From positions 1 to 64,000 of the forward strand of contig JBGSIC010000015.1 of the NCBI GenBank assembly GCA_041751875.1: a stretch of 64,000 nt of DNA. The letters run 5' to 3'. This DNA comes from JBGSIC01 sp041751875 (lineage in GTDB: Bacteria > Bdellovibrionota > FAC87 > UBA2466 > JACKAF01). Every line of letters starts with the position of its first letter. Position 1 is the first letter of the stretch. This document shows positions 15,202 through 24,297 of the stretch, one piece after another. Under the pieces are notes generated by a model that made no database searches, was not told the origin of the DNA, and worked only from the letters and a program-made list of their open reading frames with translations. Position numbers and translations under genes: made by a program.

Positions 15202-18200
15202 AAGCCCGCCGCCGGGTCATAGATCTTATAAAGACTCCCCACAAACTGCTTTTCCATTTGAACGTAACGGCGAAGCAGAGTGAGTCTCTCCTCCATGTTA
15301 CCGCTCAATTGCCGCAGCGTCTGAAGCGAAGCCGCCTTGGACGGATCTTCCGGGTATTCGCTGGCAAGCTTTTCTGCTTTCTCTAGTTCAGCCTTTAGCG
15401 AACCATCCATCACGTCCTTAGCTGCCAGCCATACGTCTTCCATGAAGTTGACGTTGTTCTTGATCAGCGCGCCGGTCGCGGTGTCCATGTTGAGCCCGAG
15501 TTCGAACTCCGCCATGTTGAGCGGCGAAGTGAAGCTACGGTGACCCACCTGAATGCTCGCCAGGTTGATCTTGTTGCGCTCTTCGAAGATGCGCTTGAGT
15601 GCCTTTTTATCTTCTTCACCCTGTTTCTCGATGGCCTGGTTAAGCGCTTTCACCTTGCCTTCGATTTCCTTCAACTGAACTTTCAGCTGATCCGCAATAG
15701 GGGCGGGCGGACTGGTTTCAAGGAGCGTATTAATTTCTTGGGCGTCTAAGGCCAGACGAACCAGTTGGATCTGATCTTCCTGCTGGATGCCAAGAATCAA
15801 ACGGAACTCTTCGCGCAATTTGCGAACCTTTTCGACAGCGTCTTTGGTTGCTTGGGATCCGTCGTTGGGTGTCAATCGCAACATTTCAATGGATTCCGCA
15901 GTCAACTGACCCGGACGTCCCAGCTCAGTCCCCAGAATATCGGTTGCGATGTAGCGCAAATTCGGATTGGAGAACACAAGGTTGGGGCCATCTTCTCCAT
16001 CTACCGAGTTCGATAGAATGAGTTTGAAGACCTCTGCCATGGGCTTGTCCAGATCCTCGTACAGCGACATGGCTTGCCCCGTAATGGGATGGGGAGTTTG
16101 GCTTCCAATCATCAGAAGCGCCAAGATTTTATCGATGAGAACGCCCTTGGTTTCGAGTTCGTCGTAAACCAAATCAGCTTCATCGTAATCTGACTTTTCA
16201 TTGCCCTCAGCATCGCGTCCCGACATGATTTCAACCAAGGCTTGGAAAGCTTCGCCGCGTGCTTGGCCGGCGTCCTTGATAGCCGCGCTGAGTTTCTCGG
16301 CGTCCAGAATGACCTGGCCACCCTCGGGCAACTTCAAAGGAACCGTGCGCGTGCTTTCCGGATCCGCTTCAATGCGCTGCTGGAGCAGGCTCCAGAGTTC
16401 CGAAATCCCACTCGGGCCTTCTGCGGCTGCTTTGACCACTGCCGTGGAATGATCATACATAAAGCGAAGCGGAACGATGAACATGGCGATCCGTTGCAGG
16501 TACTCACTTTGGTTATTGCTGAAGAACGCACGCCCGTCTCGCTTGTTGAAGATGGCGTAGTTCAAGTCGTAGCGCTTTTTGAGCGTTTTGGTGACTTCAC
16601 TTAGCGTTGTGCCAGCGTCGTGCAGACCGCACAGCATATTGCGGGAGCTCATAGCCTGATGATCCGTGCAGAAGTAGTAGTTCTTTTTCTGGAACTCTTC
16701 CAACGCCTTCGGATCGTCACTGTAAGCCGCCGTTAACGCTGCCGTGTCGTAACCGGCAGGGCCGTGCGCTTCTTGAGGTGCGTAAGCGTAATCCATCACA
16801 CTGCCGCTCTTTACTTCGCCTGCAAAGTGTTTCTTGTCCGCCGAACCCATGAAGTTGTGACGCAAGCCGAAGTTGTGTCCCATTTCATGTGCTAAGAGCG
16901 GCATGAAGATCTCGATTTCAAGCTCTTCATCCGAAAGATCTTTCACCAGGACCGCTTCACGGATGGAACCCAATCGGAACTCGTCCAACTTCTGCGTGTT
17001 GCAGGTGTGTTCGGGTCCCTTCTTGGAGGTGTCTCCAACCATGGCCAGTCGCGCTTCTTTCATGATGTCGACGGTACGGAAAGAGCGTTTTCCGTTTGTG
17101 CCTTCAACATAGAAATGGCTGAGAATCTTTTCATCGCGGCCCAAGTTGCTCTTAAGCGCCTGGATCGCCACGGAGTTGTTCATCCCGGTGAGTCCCAGTT
17201 CCTGCCAACCCATGAGCGGGCCTTGCGTAAGGGCTGCCACGGCGGGGCTGTCAGTGTGGAACGTAGCGGAGGTTTTTAGTTTCTCCGTTTTTTCTTTGTC
17301 GCGAGCTGCCTTTTCTTCAAACGCTTCTGCCCACAGGCGGGTCGACCGAATGGCACTCTTTAACGTCCCACCATAGAGAAAGACATCGCCCTTTAGAATT
17401 TCTCCTGTGCGGGGATTAGTCACACTCGGTCCATAGCCGAGAAGCCGTCCCCCGCTCATGTCGTCATCGTAGTGAATAAAGCTGTAGCGCAAATCACCTA
17501 ACTTTTGCCCGGTGTTTTCGCGGATTTCGAGCAACGCTTTGCCCGTGGCGGCTTTCCAAGCCTTGTTCCAGTTCGCGAAAACATCGCGGGTAGGTCCCTT
17601 AAGATGTTCAGGGTAGTTGCCTGAGAAGTAATACACGATGGGTTTCGTGCTATCCCAGCGGTTCATGAACTCTTTAAGGTCCTTCGTTAAAATTTGTCCG
17701 TACTCGTTCATTTTGTAGGTTTCGGTTTTGAAAATGCCGAAACGAGTCTGGGCAAACTTGGAGTACTCTTTCTGCTGGTAAGTTGCAGAGGGAGCAAACT
17801 TCAAGAAGCTGTGGTGAACCGAAACCTGACTGCCATCACGCAGTTCTTTGTCGATCGTGTAGTTAATCGCTCCCACTTTGTCATCGAACTCGACTTGCAG
17901 AGGGGGCGTCGTGATAGCGACGTTCTCGGTTCCCAAAACATCTTGGGAATCTTGAGTGAAGTCGATTTCCATGTAGGCACGTTCTTGCCATGGGCGACGC
18001 TCTGTCGTTACTTCTTCTTCGTGGGTATTCTTGCCGTCGGCATTCTGCTTAGGAACCACGTCCACGTGCCGAATCGGGTAGCTCGCCAGGCGGCGCTTGG
18101 TCACCATACCTGCTGAGGTGTAAAGCGGATCCACAGAAACCACGTTGAGCCGGTTTTCGGTGATCTCGAAATTCACAAGATCATTTTCATTGAGATAAAT

Positions 18201-18413
18201 GCCCACTGCGCCCATCGGAACAAGATTACCGGCGTTGTTTACGGCGACTTGGCTTGATTGGTAAATGTAAGGCCCTTGCTGGAAGCGTGATTTTGCCAGG
18301 CGGCCCGCTTCTTGGACTACTGGTTCGTAGGCTCGCTCCTTTGCGCAACTTACGAGTAAGCCAAGGCTTAACGCAACGAGAACGGCTTTGATTGTGACTG
18401 ACTGATTCCCCAT
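15198..18413 (-). CDS. Large lipoprotein zinc metalloprotease
   Basis: Predicted envelope-anchored protease of 1071 residues. It begins with a lipoprotein signal (MGNQSVTIKAVLVALSLGLL then VSC). The active site is HEMGHNFGLRH, with zinc ligands H509, H513 and H519 and catalytic E510, in the metzincin-like arrangement typical of bacterial zinc-dependent proteases whose motif continues GLRHNFMGS. SVMDYAYAP supplies the Met-turn. The last third is Lys/Glu-rich and likely coiled-coil. ATG 18413 follows GGGGAAG. The outer-membrane-like gene upstream at 18459 is 45 bases away and probably in the same operon. Confidence 0.88.
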   Translation of the reverse strand: MGNQSVTIKAVLVALSLGLLVSCAKERAYEPVVQEAGRLAKSRFQQGPYIYQSSQVAVNNAGNLVPMGAVGIYLNENDLVNFEITENRLNVVSVDPLYTSAGMVTKRRLASYPIRHVDVVPKQNADGKNTHEEEVTTERRPWQERAYMEIDFTQDSQDVLGTENVAITTPPLQVEFDDKVGAINYTIDKELRDGSQVSVHHSFLKFAPSATYQQKEYSKFAQTRFGIFKTETYKMNEYGQILTKDLKEFMNRWDSTKPIVYYFSGNYPEHLKGPTRDVFANWNKAWKAATGKALLEIRENTGQKLGDLRYSFIHYDDDMSGGRLLGYGPSVTNPRTGEILKGDVFLYGGTLKSAIRSTRLWAEAFEEKAARDKEKTEKLKTSATFHTDSPAVAALTQGPLMGWQELGLTGMNNSVAIQALKSNLGRDEKILSHFYVEGTNGKRSFRTVDIMKEARLAMVGDTSKKGPEHTCNTQKLDEFRLGSIREAVLVKDLSDEELEIEIFMPLLAHEMGHNFGLRHNFMGSADKKHFAGEVKSGSVMDYAYAPQEAHGPAGYDTAALTAAYSDDPKALEEFQKKNYYFCTDHQAMSSRNMLCGLHDAGTTLSEVTKTLKKRYDLNYAIFNKRDGRAFFSNNQSEYLQRIAMFIVPLRFMYDHSTAVVKAAAEGPSGISELWSLLQQRIEADPESTRTVPLKLPEGGQVILDAEKLSAAIKDAGQARGEAFQALVEIMSGRDAEGNEKSDYDEADLVYDELETKGVLIDKILALLMIGSQTPHPITGQAMSLYEDLDKPMAEVFKLILSNSVDGEDGPNLVFSNPNLRYIATDILGTELGRPGQLTAESIEMLRLTPNDGSQATKDAVEKVRKLREEFRLILGIQQEDQIQLVRLALDAQEINTLLETSPPAPIADQLKVQLKEIEGKVKALNQAIEKQGEEDKKALKRIFEERNKINLASIQVGHRSFTSPLNMAEFELGLNMDTATGALIKNNVNFMEDVWLAAKDVMDGSLKAELEKAEKLASEYPEDPSKAASLQTLRQLSGNMEERLTLLRRYVQMEKQFVGSLYKIYDPAAGF

Positions 18414-18458
18414 TTGTACTTCCCCCATCTGCTTTTCAAACAGCGCGCCGGAGCGCCT

Positions 18459-19283
18459 TTACAAACTTACGGTTACGTAAGCGGACCAACGACTCGTTCG
18501 GCTATCCATCAACCGAAACGTGCTGTGTAGTCCCGTCGTTTCATCCACTAGACTGCTTAGAAACTCATGCGATAAACCCACCGTGAGAGCGGGGTTGACG
18601 ACGTATTCCGCCACCATCGCTGTCGCAAATCCGTTTTTCCAGACCGCAGTCTGACTTTGAGAAAAAATGAAATGCCATTCGAAATTGAATGGAGCAGGAG
18701 CAAACAGAAGCGCCACCCGTTCGGCGAAACCGTACCGGGGAAGGTCACGCCCGTCCGTGGCCTGGCGATACCGGTTGGCCTGACCGAAACCCGACGCGCG
18801 GGTGAGTACGGAAAAGGCTCCCGCTACCGGAATATGCGCTTCCGCTTCCAAAACGGCACGCACCTGCGAACCGTCGTTCGACCAGCGGTCGATTTGGTTT
18901 GCCTGAAGGTAATAGCGCAAGGCGGTGTCGACCCCGTCCACCAACGGAATGTTTTGAATGAGGAGAGCGTAGGCCCGCGCCATGCTGAAATTTTGGTACG
19001 GATCCAAGGGCCGATCCAATTCAGCGTAAAGAACGCCGGTCCAGTTCTGGCTCAAGGGTGCCGTCAAAGAAGGTTCAAAAGTAAAAGACGCCAGGGAATT
19101 TAGTCTGTCGCGCGTGGTACCTAAAGTAGTGGTGAGTGAAGCGGAGATGGGAGAGGGCTCGGTTTCGAGCGATGTCGAAACCGAGCTTCCCAATTCGCTA
19201 TCTGTTGCCGCTCCCAAAACCAACGGCACGAAAAGAAAGCCAACGAACCCCAACCTAAATGTGTTTTTTATTACCGCCCCCAC
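18459..19283 (-). CDS. Putative outer-membrane barrel protein, operon partner of the metalloprotease
   Basis: 274 residues with a signal peptide (FRLGFVGFLFVPLVLGAA) and a body of alternating amphipathic strands (LNSLASFTFEPSLT, WTGVLYAELDRPL, AYALLIQ, ALRYYLQANQ, FEWHFIFSQSQT, SRWSAYVTVSL). No motif identifies a family. The GTG start at 19283 has only a weak TAGA as ribosome-binding sequence. A perfect inverted repeat GCATTA-AA-TAATGC at 19320-19333, about 40 bases upstream, may be an operator. The pairing with an envelope metalloprotease suggests a joint envelope role, which is inference. Confidence 0.7.
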   Translation of the reverse strand: MGAVIKNTFRLGFVGFLFVPLVLGAATDSELGSSVSTSLETEPSPISASLTTTLGTTRDRLNSLASFTFEPSLTAPLSQNWTGVLYAELDRPLDPYQNFSMARAYALLIQNIPLVDGVDTALRYYLQANQIDRWSNDGSQVRAVLEAEAHIPVAGAFSVLTRASGFGQANRYRQATDGRDLPRYGFAERVALLFAPAPFNFEWHFIFSQSQTAVWKNGFATAMVAEYVVNPALTVGLSHEFLSSLVDETTGLHSTFRLMDSRTSRWSAYVTVSL

Positions 19284-19461
19284 ATTTCTAGCCGTAACAA
19301 ACCGGCACAGTGATGTAATGCATTAAATAATGCTGAGCGAAAATAAAAACCTTTTCTTTTGGAACACGTTGTTACATATTGTATGGCGCGTTTTAACCTG
19401 CCGATAATTTCCCACGTACTTGTAAGTTACTGAAAAGATACAGGGTTTCAGAGGCCCTAAT
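19284..19461. promoter_or_regulatory. Promoter region of the barrel-protein/metalloprotease operon
   Basis: AT-rich, with the inverted repeat at 19320-19333 as the only clear structure. The M20 peptidase gene ends at its right edge, so leftward read-through is possible. Confidence 0.4.
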
Positions 19462-20859
19462 TTAGAGGCTTTGGGCGAGAGCGTCATAGAGATAAATCGC
19501 CCCCTGAATCGCCTTTTTCAAATCCCCTAGGTGAACGCTCTCATTTTCAGAATGTGCGTTCGTGTGAGGGTCTTCTACACCAATCATCAGGGCCGGAACA
19601 CCCCCTAATACCTGGGTGAACGGATCCACAAAAGGAATCGTGCCGCCTTGGCCGATGAAAACGCAGTTTTTCCCAAATGCCCGCGTGAGGGCTTCCCGGG
19701 CCGTGTTGAAAACCGCGTTGTCAGGATTGGTGAGCCACCAAGGGGCGGATGACTCGGAGGTGATCTTTACTTCGACTCCCCAAGGTGCATTCTTCTTTAG
19801 AAAATCACTAATTTGCTTAAACGTTTTCTCTGCCGACATTTTGGGAACCGTTCGCACCCCGACCCGACACCAGGCCGAATCGCAAATGATATTGGAAACG
19901 CGTTCACGGGAGCTCGCTTGAATGGCGTTTATTGCCAGAGACGGAAGGCGCCACAACTGTTTGGGAATGCTTTGTCCCTTTTGTAAAAGAGCCACGTCCT
20001 TGTACAAGTGAGCCCGCTCCCGAAACAGTTCTTCAGTCAGTCCTAAGGAGGCAAAGCTTTCTTTTTCGACTTCACTCAAGTCCACAACATCATCATAAAT
20101 TCCCGGGACCGCAATTTTGCCGTCTTTATCCATCAAAGGGGCTAGCATTTGCGCCAGGGCCAGAACGGGATCGGGTAGGGGGCCACCCTTCATTCCGGAA
20201 TGTACCGAAGAATCCATCGTGGTGACTTCCACATCGAGGGAAACCAAACCGCGAAGCGATGTGGTGATCGCAGGAATGCCGACGTCATAGTTCTCCGTAT
20301 CAGTAAGAACGATCACGTCAGCACTCATCTTTTTTTCGTACGTTTTGAGAAACGTTTCGAGATGAGCGGAACCTGTTTCCTCTTCCCCTTCGATTAAGAT
20401 TTTTACGTTGAGGGGAAGCTTTCCTATCGTTTTAAGATAGGAGGCCAGCGCGCTCGTGTGGACAATGATGCCCGCTTTGTCATCCGCGGATCCTCTTCCG
20501 AAAAGACGGTCACCTTTTTGCACGGGTTCAAAGGGAGGCGTTTTCCATTTCTTGTCTTGGCCGGGAGGTTGAACATCATGATGCGCGTAAAGAAGAAGAG
20601 TGGGCTTCCCTGGTGCCTTTAACCAATCTCCATAGACGTAAGGATGGGCACCTTCCACTTCCAGAAGGCTTACGTTTTCAAAACCCTCTTCCTTAAGTAA
20701 AGCCGCCACGGCTTGGGCCGACCTGCGGACTTCTTCAGGGGGAAAGCCGGCCGCGCTAATCGAGGGAATGCGAGTCAACGCCTTGAGTTTTTCCACATTG
20801 GAGTCAAAAGAGGTTTCTGCGTGGGTAAGGACTTTGTCCAGTTCGGGAGAGGGTTTCAT
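19462..20859 (-). CDS. M20-family metallopeptidase (dipeptidase type)
   Basis: Cytosolic di-zinc exopeptidase of 465 residues. Zinc-site motifs are visible: LLLYAHHDVQPPG (first His and the Asp of HxD), GRGSADDKAG (bridging Asp), EGEEETGS (catalytic Glu pair), VLTDTENYD and, near the C-terminus, DPHTNAHSENES (last His). The dimerisation domain contains SSVHSGMKGG. ATG 20859 gives the family-typical start (MKPSPELDKVLTHAE...RIPSIS). A TTG at 20889 and GTG at 20877 are alternatives. Such enzymes cleave dipeptides or N-acylated amino acids. Confidence 0.92.
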   Translation of the reverse strand: MKPSPELDKVLTHAETSFDSNVEKLKALTRIPSISAAGFPPEEVRRSAQAVAALLKEEGFENVSLLEVEGAHPYVYGDWLKAPGKPTLLLYAHHDVQPPGQDKKWKTPPFEPVQKGDRLFGRGSADDKAGIIVHTSALASYLKTIGKLPLNVKILIEGEEETGSAHLETFLKTYEKKMSADVIVLTDTENYDVGIPAITTSLRGLVSLDVEVTTMDSSVHSGMKGGPLPDPVLALAQMLAPLMDKDGKIAVPGIYDDVVDLSEVEKESFASLGLTEELFRERAHLYKDVALLQKGQSIPKQLWRLPSLAINAIQASSRERVSNIICDSAWCRVGVRTVPKMSAEKTFKQISDFLKKNAPWGVEVKITSESSAPWWLTNPDNAVFNTAREALTRAFGKNCVFIGQGGTIPFVDPFTQVLGGVPALMIGVEDPHTNAHSENESVHLGDLKKAIQGAIYLYDALAQSL

Positions 20860-20936
20860 ACCGAGAGCTTCTATCACAAGGTTTCCCAAAGAGAAAAGGG
20901 TCGACGTCTACCCGGGCACCTTGAAACGCACGGGGA

Positions 20937-20985
20937 AGGTGCCAGGTCACTTTCCGTCATGCTGCCGGAAAGTGCACAGGCACCT
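20937..20985. repeat. Dispersed palindromic (REP-like) repeat, copy 2
   Basis: AGGTGCCAGGTCACTTTCCG ... CGGAAAGTGCACAGGCACCT; the outer arms equal those at 4374-4423 while the inner stem differs but still pairs. A half-site GGCACCTT at 20915-20922 can pair alternatively with AAGGTGCC at 20936-20943. The element lies between the divergent M20 peptidase and folD genes. Confidence 0.7.
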
Positions 20986-21021
20986 GTTGACACGTTTTGG
21001 AGCGGTTGCCATGGTACGTCC

Positions 21022-21846
21022 ATGCCATTACTACTCGAAGGAAAACCCGTCGCCGAATCTATTTACGCTCAACTCAGAGCCTCCCTTCCCAACACCAAAA
21101 GGAAGCCCAAACTGGCAGTGGTTCTGGTGGGAAGCGATCCTGCTTCCCAGACCTATGTGCGCAGTAAAGCCAAGAAATGCGAAGAGCTTGGTATGGCCTC
21201 CGATACGCTGGAACTCAAAGCGAGCACCTCCGAGACAGAACTTCTGAATCTCATCGCCAAACTCAACGCGGATGACACTGTTACGGGAATACTGGTTCAG
21301 CTTCCGCTTCCCTCTCAGATTTCGCGCCATCAGGTCTCACTTACCATTGATCCGTTTAAGGATGTGGACGGCTTACACCCGGTCAATGCGGGACTGTTGA
21401 TGCAGGGGCAACCCAATTTTATTCCGTGCACACCAGCAGGTATCATGGAGATGCTGAACTTTTACAAAATTGAAGCGAGCGGGAAAAAAGCGGTTGTCAT
21501 CGGGCGGAGCGAAATTGTGGGCAAGCCCATGGCGCTACTGCTTCAGCAGGCCAACGCGACGGTGACGGTCTGTCATTCGAAGACTCCGGATATTGAGAAA
21601 GTTTGCCGAGAAGCGGAGATCCTCGTGGTAGCGATGGGAAAACCGAAAGCGGTTACCCAGAGCTGGGTGTCCTCGGGAGCCGTCGTGGTGGATGTAGGTA
21701 TTCATCGCGTGGAGGGAAAGCTTTGTGGTGATGTGGATTTTGAAGCGGTTCAAAGCCGAGTGAGCGCCATTTCCCCGGTGCCCGGTGGGGTGGGGCCGCT
21801 CACCATCGCGATGCTAATGCAGAACGTACTTATCAGCGCTTCTTGA
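21022..21846 (+). CDS. folD: Bifunctional methylenetetrahydrofolate dehydrogenase/cyclohydrolase
   Basis: Interconverts 5,10-methylene- and 10-formyl-tetrahydrofolate with NADP in one-carbon metabolism. The 274-residue protein matches the family in length. Visible motifs: LAVVLVGSDPASQTYVRSKAKKCEELGM (YxxxK catalytic lysine), GILVQLPLPSQI, KDVDGLHPVNAG, the NADP-loop VVIGRSEIVGKPMALLL, and the closing PVPGGVGPLTIAMLMQN. ATG 21022 begins MPLLLEGKPVAESI as usual; the frame is open upstream through the REP-like repeat but that part is not homologous. The ribosome-binding site is poor. Confidence 0.96.
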   Translation: MPLLLEGKPVAESIYAQLRASLPNTKRKPKLAVVLVGSDPASQTYVRSKAKKCEELGMASDTLELKASTSETELLNLIAKLNADDTVTGILVQLPLPSQISRHQVSLTIDPFKDVDGLHPVNAGLLMQGQPNFIPCTPAGIMEMLNFYKIEASGKKAVVIGRSEIVGKPMALLLQQANATVTVCHSKTPDIEKVCREAEILVVAMGKPKAVTQSWVSSGAVVVDVGIHRVEGKLCGDVDFEAVQSRVSAISPVPGGVGPLTIAMLMQNVLISAS

Positions 21847-21848
21847 AA

Positions 21849-22469
21849 TTAAAGCAGGCCTTCGGATTTCCAGCGTTCGAGCAGGGGCCGAATTTGTGTT
21901 CGCAAGTGTTCAACCTCCCCATCATTTTGAATAACGTCGGTTGCGAGTTCTAAACGTTTTTCATCCGGTAGCTGCGCATTCATAATTTTCCGCACCATTT
22001 GCGGCGACATATTATCTCGCGTGACCACGCGTCCATGCCGAATTTCCGGCGTAGCGTTGACAACGATAAGTTCGTCCAAGACTTGGTAGTGCCCGCTCTC
22101 CACCAGAAGGGCGGCCTCACACACAATCATTTTCTCTCCGGCTTCCCAGGCCTCATCACATTGATGCTCGAACTCGCGAATAATCAGGGGGTGCAAGAGA
22201 TTTTCCAGGTCTTTCTTGGCTTGAGAATCACGGAACACCGCATCGCGCACGGCTTCACGATCTAACTTCCCTTGCGCAGAAACATTGCGTCCGAGAAGGC
22301 GGGTAATTTGCTTAACGATAGTGGGACTCTCGTCCGTCAGTTGCCGACCGAGATTGTCCATGTCAATGACGCGGATGCCCTCTTCGCGCAACAAACGGGC
22401 AACGGTGGATTTACCCGCGCCGATGCCCCCGGTTAGTCCGATCTTTTTAATGCGTTTTGCTGCCTTCAT
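21849..22469 (-). CDS. coaE: Dephospho-CoA kinase
   Basis: Last step of coenzyme A synthesis: phosphorylation of dephospho-CoA on the ribose 3'-OH. 206 residues with the P-loop GLTGGIGAGKSTVARLL, the substrate motif VIDMDNLGRQL, HPLIIREFEHQ and VVNATPEIRHGRVVTRDNMS (lid). It converges on folD with a two-base gap. The start has no Shine-Dalgarno; TAGAAT lies nine bases upstream of the ATG, so the transcript may have a very short leader. Confidence 0.95.
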   Translation of the reverse strand: MKAAKRIKKIGLTGGIGAGKSTVARLLREEGIRVIDMDNLGRQLTDESPTIVKQITRLLGRNVSAQGKLDREAVRDAVFRDSQAKKDLENLLHPLIIREFEHQCDEAWEAGEKMIVCEAALLVESGHYQVLDELIVVNATPEIRHGRVVTRDNMSPQMVRKIMNAQLPDEKRLELATDVIQNDGEVEHLRTQIRPLLERWKSEGLL

Positions 22470-22533
22470 AAGGAATAAATTCTAACCCGGTCAGACAGTT
22501 GAGTGACACCTTTTTTCCCGATAGACTGCGCGC

Positions 22534-23697
22534 ATGGATTTAAAGGACTTAACTCAGCTCTTAGCTCAGCCGACCGCTCCCTTTCGGGAAGATCACGTGA
22601 AAGCCACTTTGACGGCATGGTTCAAACAGGACCGTATTCCCTATTTTGAAGATCCCAGCGGAAACCTCGTGGTGGGAGCGCCTTCCGCAAAAGCGTATCA
22701 GGCGCTTATTCGAAAAAAGACCAAAGAACCTCTTCGTATTTTTATCGCTCACATGGATCACCCCGGGTTCCACGGGGTGAAATGGGAGGGAGATCGGCTT
22801 GCGATTAAATGGCATGGGGGATCGCCCATTGATGATTTGCCCGGGACACCGGTTTGGCTCGCAGACAAGTCGGGTTACGTCGGGGAAGGGATTTTGGAGA
22901 AAGCGGAAATGGCATCCTCCGGGCGGCCGTGCATCGACACGGGGGAACTCAGCGTCACGGATGCAGGCTTAGTGAAAACGCCTGCCAAGAAGCTTTGGGG
23001 AGGCTTGCGATTTCGCGCGCCGGTTTGGATCGAGGGAGAAACGCTTTACACCAAAGCCGCAGATGATCTTGCCGGCGTTTATGCGATCTTGTCGCTTGCT
23101 CGCTCGCTCTACAAAAAAAAGGGCCAGGGCCGAAGTCAGAGTCGTGAAAATTTTATCGGCTTATTAACCCGAGCAGAAGAAGTCGGATTTATCGGAACGC
23201 TTGCGCATCTCAATTGGGCGAAAATCAAACCGGTCAATCGTCGCGTACTGGTGGTCAGCCTAGAAGCGTCGCGAACGTTGCCGGGAGCCGACGTCGGTAA
23301 AGGGCCGGTCGTTCGTCTAGGCGACCGAGCGACGGTGTTTGATGCGGGGGCGAGTCAGGTACTCACCGAATTGGCTCAGAAAACGTTGAAGAAAGATTAC
23401 CAGCGTCGACTCATGGACGGGGGAACGTGTGAAGCGACCGCAGCCACCGTGTACGGGTTACCTGCCATCGGGATTTCTCTGCCGCTGGGGAACTACCACA
23501 ATCAAAATTTTGAAGGCGGACCCGACTCGCGTGGTCCAAACGGATCGGCGCCCGAGTTTGTGCACCTTAAGGATCTTCAGGGGATGGTAGCGCTTTGTCA
23601 GGCGCTCGTCGCACCCGGACTTCCTTGGGACAAACCCTGGAAGAACACACGTGCGCGGCTGGACAAGTCGCTTCATTCGATGCGAAAATTTCTGTGA
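22534..23697 (+). CDS. M42-like aminopeptidase
   Basis: Probable di-metal aminopeptidase of 387 residues. Metal-site motifs follow family order: IFIAHMDHPGF (first His/Asp), TKAADDLAGVYAI (bridging Asp), LLTRAEEVGFIGT (catalytic Glu and metal Glu), VVSLEASRTLPG, and the late GLPAIGISLPLGNYHNQ (final His). The segment between the first two motifs corresponds to the PDZ-like lid domain of M42 peptidases. It is divergent enough that substrate cannot be named. The membrane-protein gene starts seven bases after the stop, so the two form an operon. Confidence 0.85.
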   Translation: MDLKDLTQLLAQPTAPFREDHVKATLTAWFKQDRIPYFEDPSGNLVVGAPSAKAYQALIRKKTKEPLRIFIAHMDHPGFHGVKWEGDRLAIKWHGGSPIDDLPGTPVWLADKSGYVGEGILEKAEMASSGRPCIDTGELSVTDAGLVKTPAKKLWGGLRFRAPVWIEGETLYTKAADDLAGVYAILSLARSLYKKKGQGRSQSRENFIGLLTRAEEVGFIGTLAHLNWAKIKPVNRRVLVVSLEASRTLPGADVGKGPVVRLGDRATVFDAGASQVLTELAQKTLKKDYQRRLMDGGTCEATAATVYGLPAIGISLPLGNYHNQNFEGGPDSRGPNGSAPEFVHLKDLQGMVALCQALVAPGLPWDKPWKNTRARLDKSLHSMRKFL

Positions 23698-23704
23698 GGA
23701 AAAA

Positions 23705-24115
23705 ATGAAACGCAATCTGTGGTACGGGGTCATTTTGTGGGCCATTATTTTCGTTGAGGTCTCGGTGATCGGGTTTACCCCGACGCTAGCGACTCAAGGG
23801 GAAAATGGATTTGTGCTTCTGCCAATGGGATTGGTGCTGCACTTTTTGCTATTGGCGACGATGGCGTTCTTATTGGCCACTCAGTATTTCAAGAAAGCCA
23901 CGCCCAGCCCTAAAGCGGGTGTGAAGGCAGCGGCAGTCATGGTGGGGGTAGGGCTCGTACTAGATGCCCTTATCACGGTACCGTTTTTCGTGAAGAGCTA
24001 CGTTCTTTTTTATACGAAGTGGTCGCTGTGGGTAGGCATTGCGCTAGTACTCATCATCTTTGCATGGAGAGGAAAGAAACTGGAAAAGCATCCTGACCTC
24101 GCTCGAGATTTTTAA
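23705..24115 (+). CDS. Integral membrane protein, four predicted helices
   Basis: 136 residues, unknown function. Hydrophobic segments: about 6-24 (YGVILWAIIFVEVSVIGF), 38-60 (LLPMGLVLHFLLLATMAFLL), 72-96 (AAAVMVGVGLVLDALITVPF) and 103-122 (WSLWVGIALVLIIFAW), then a basic tail KKLEKHPDLARDF. The ATG follows GAGGA. Co-transcribed with the M42-like peptidase. No family name can be given with confidence. Confidence 0.8.
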   Translation: MKRNLWYGVILWAIIFVEVSVIGFTPTLATQGENGFVLLPMGLVLHFLLLATMAFLLATQYFKKATPSPKAGVKAAAVMVGVGLVLDALITVPFFVKSYVLFYTKWSLWVGIALVLIIFAWRGKKLEKHPDLARDF

Positions 24116-24162
24116 TACCTGAGGGTAGAACACGCGAGCGTCAAATACCCGAGGGTCGTCTT

Positions 24163-24223
24163 AATGTTTAGAGTCGCGGACTCGTCCCCGAGGGCTTGAG
24201 AAGCCCACCCATTTCTAAACATT
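24163..24223. terminator. Long stem-loop between convergent genes
   Basis: 10-bp arms AATGTTTAGA (24163-24172) / TCTAAACATT (24214-24223) enclose a second hairpin GGGCTT-GAGA-AGCCC. Two near-identical short hairpins TACC-TGAG-GGTA and TACCC-GAG-GGT precede it (about 24116-24156). The region probably ends transcripts from both sides. Confidence 0.5.
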
Positions 24224-24297
24224 GCTTTCTATCCGTCATTACTTAGCACTCGCGAACACTCTCTTGAATTCCGATTCGATCAAGTCGCTCGCGTGCT

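Noticed and set aside
15337..18116. Many plus-strand frames opposite the metalloprotease
   Set aside because: All are shadows of one intact 1071-codon gene with a complete zinc site.
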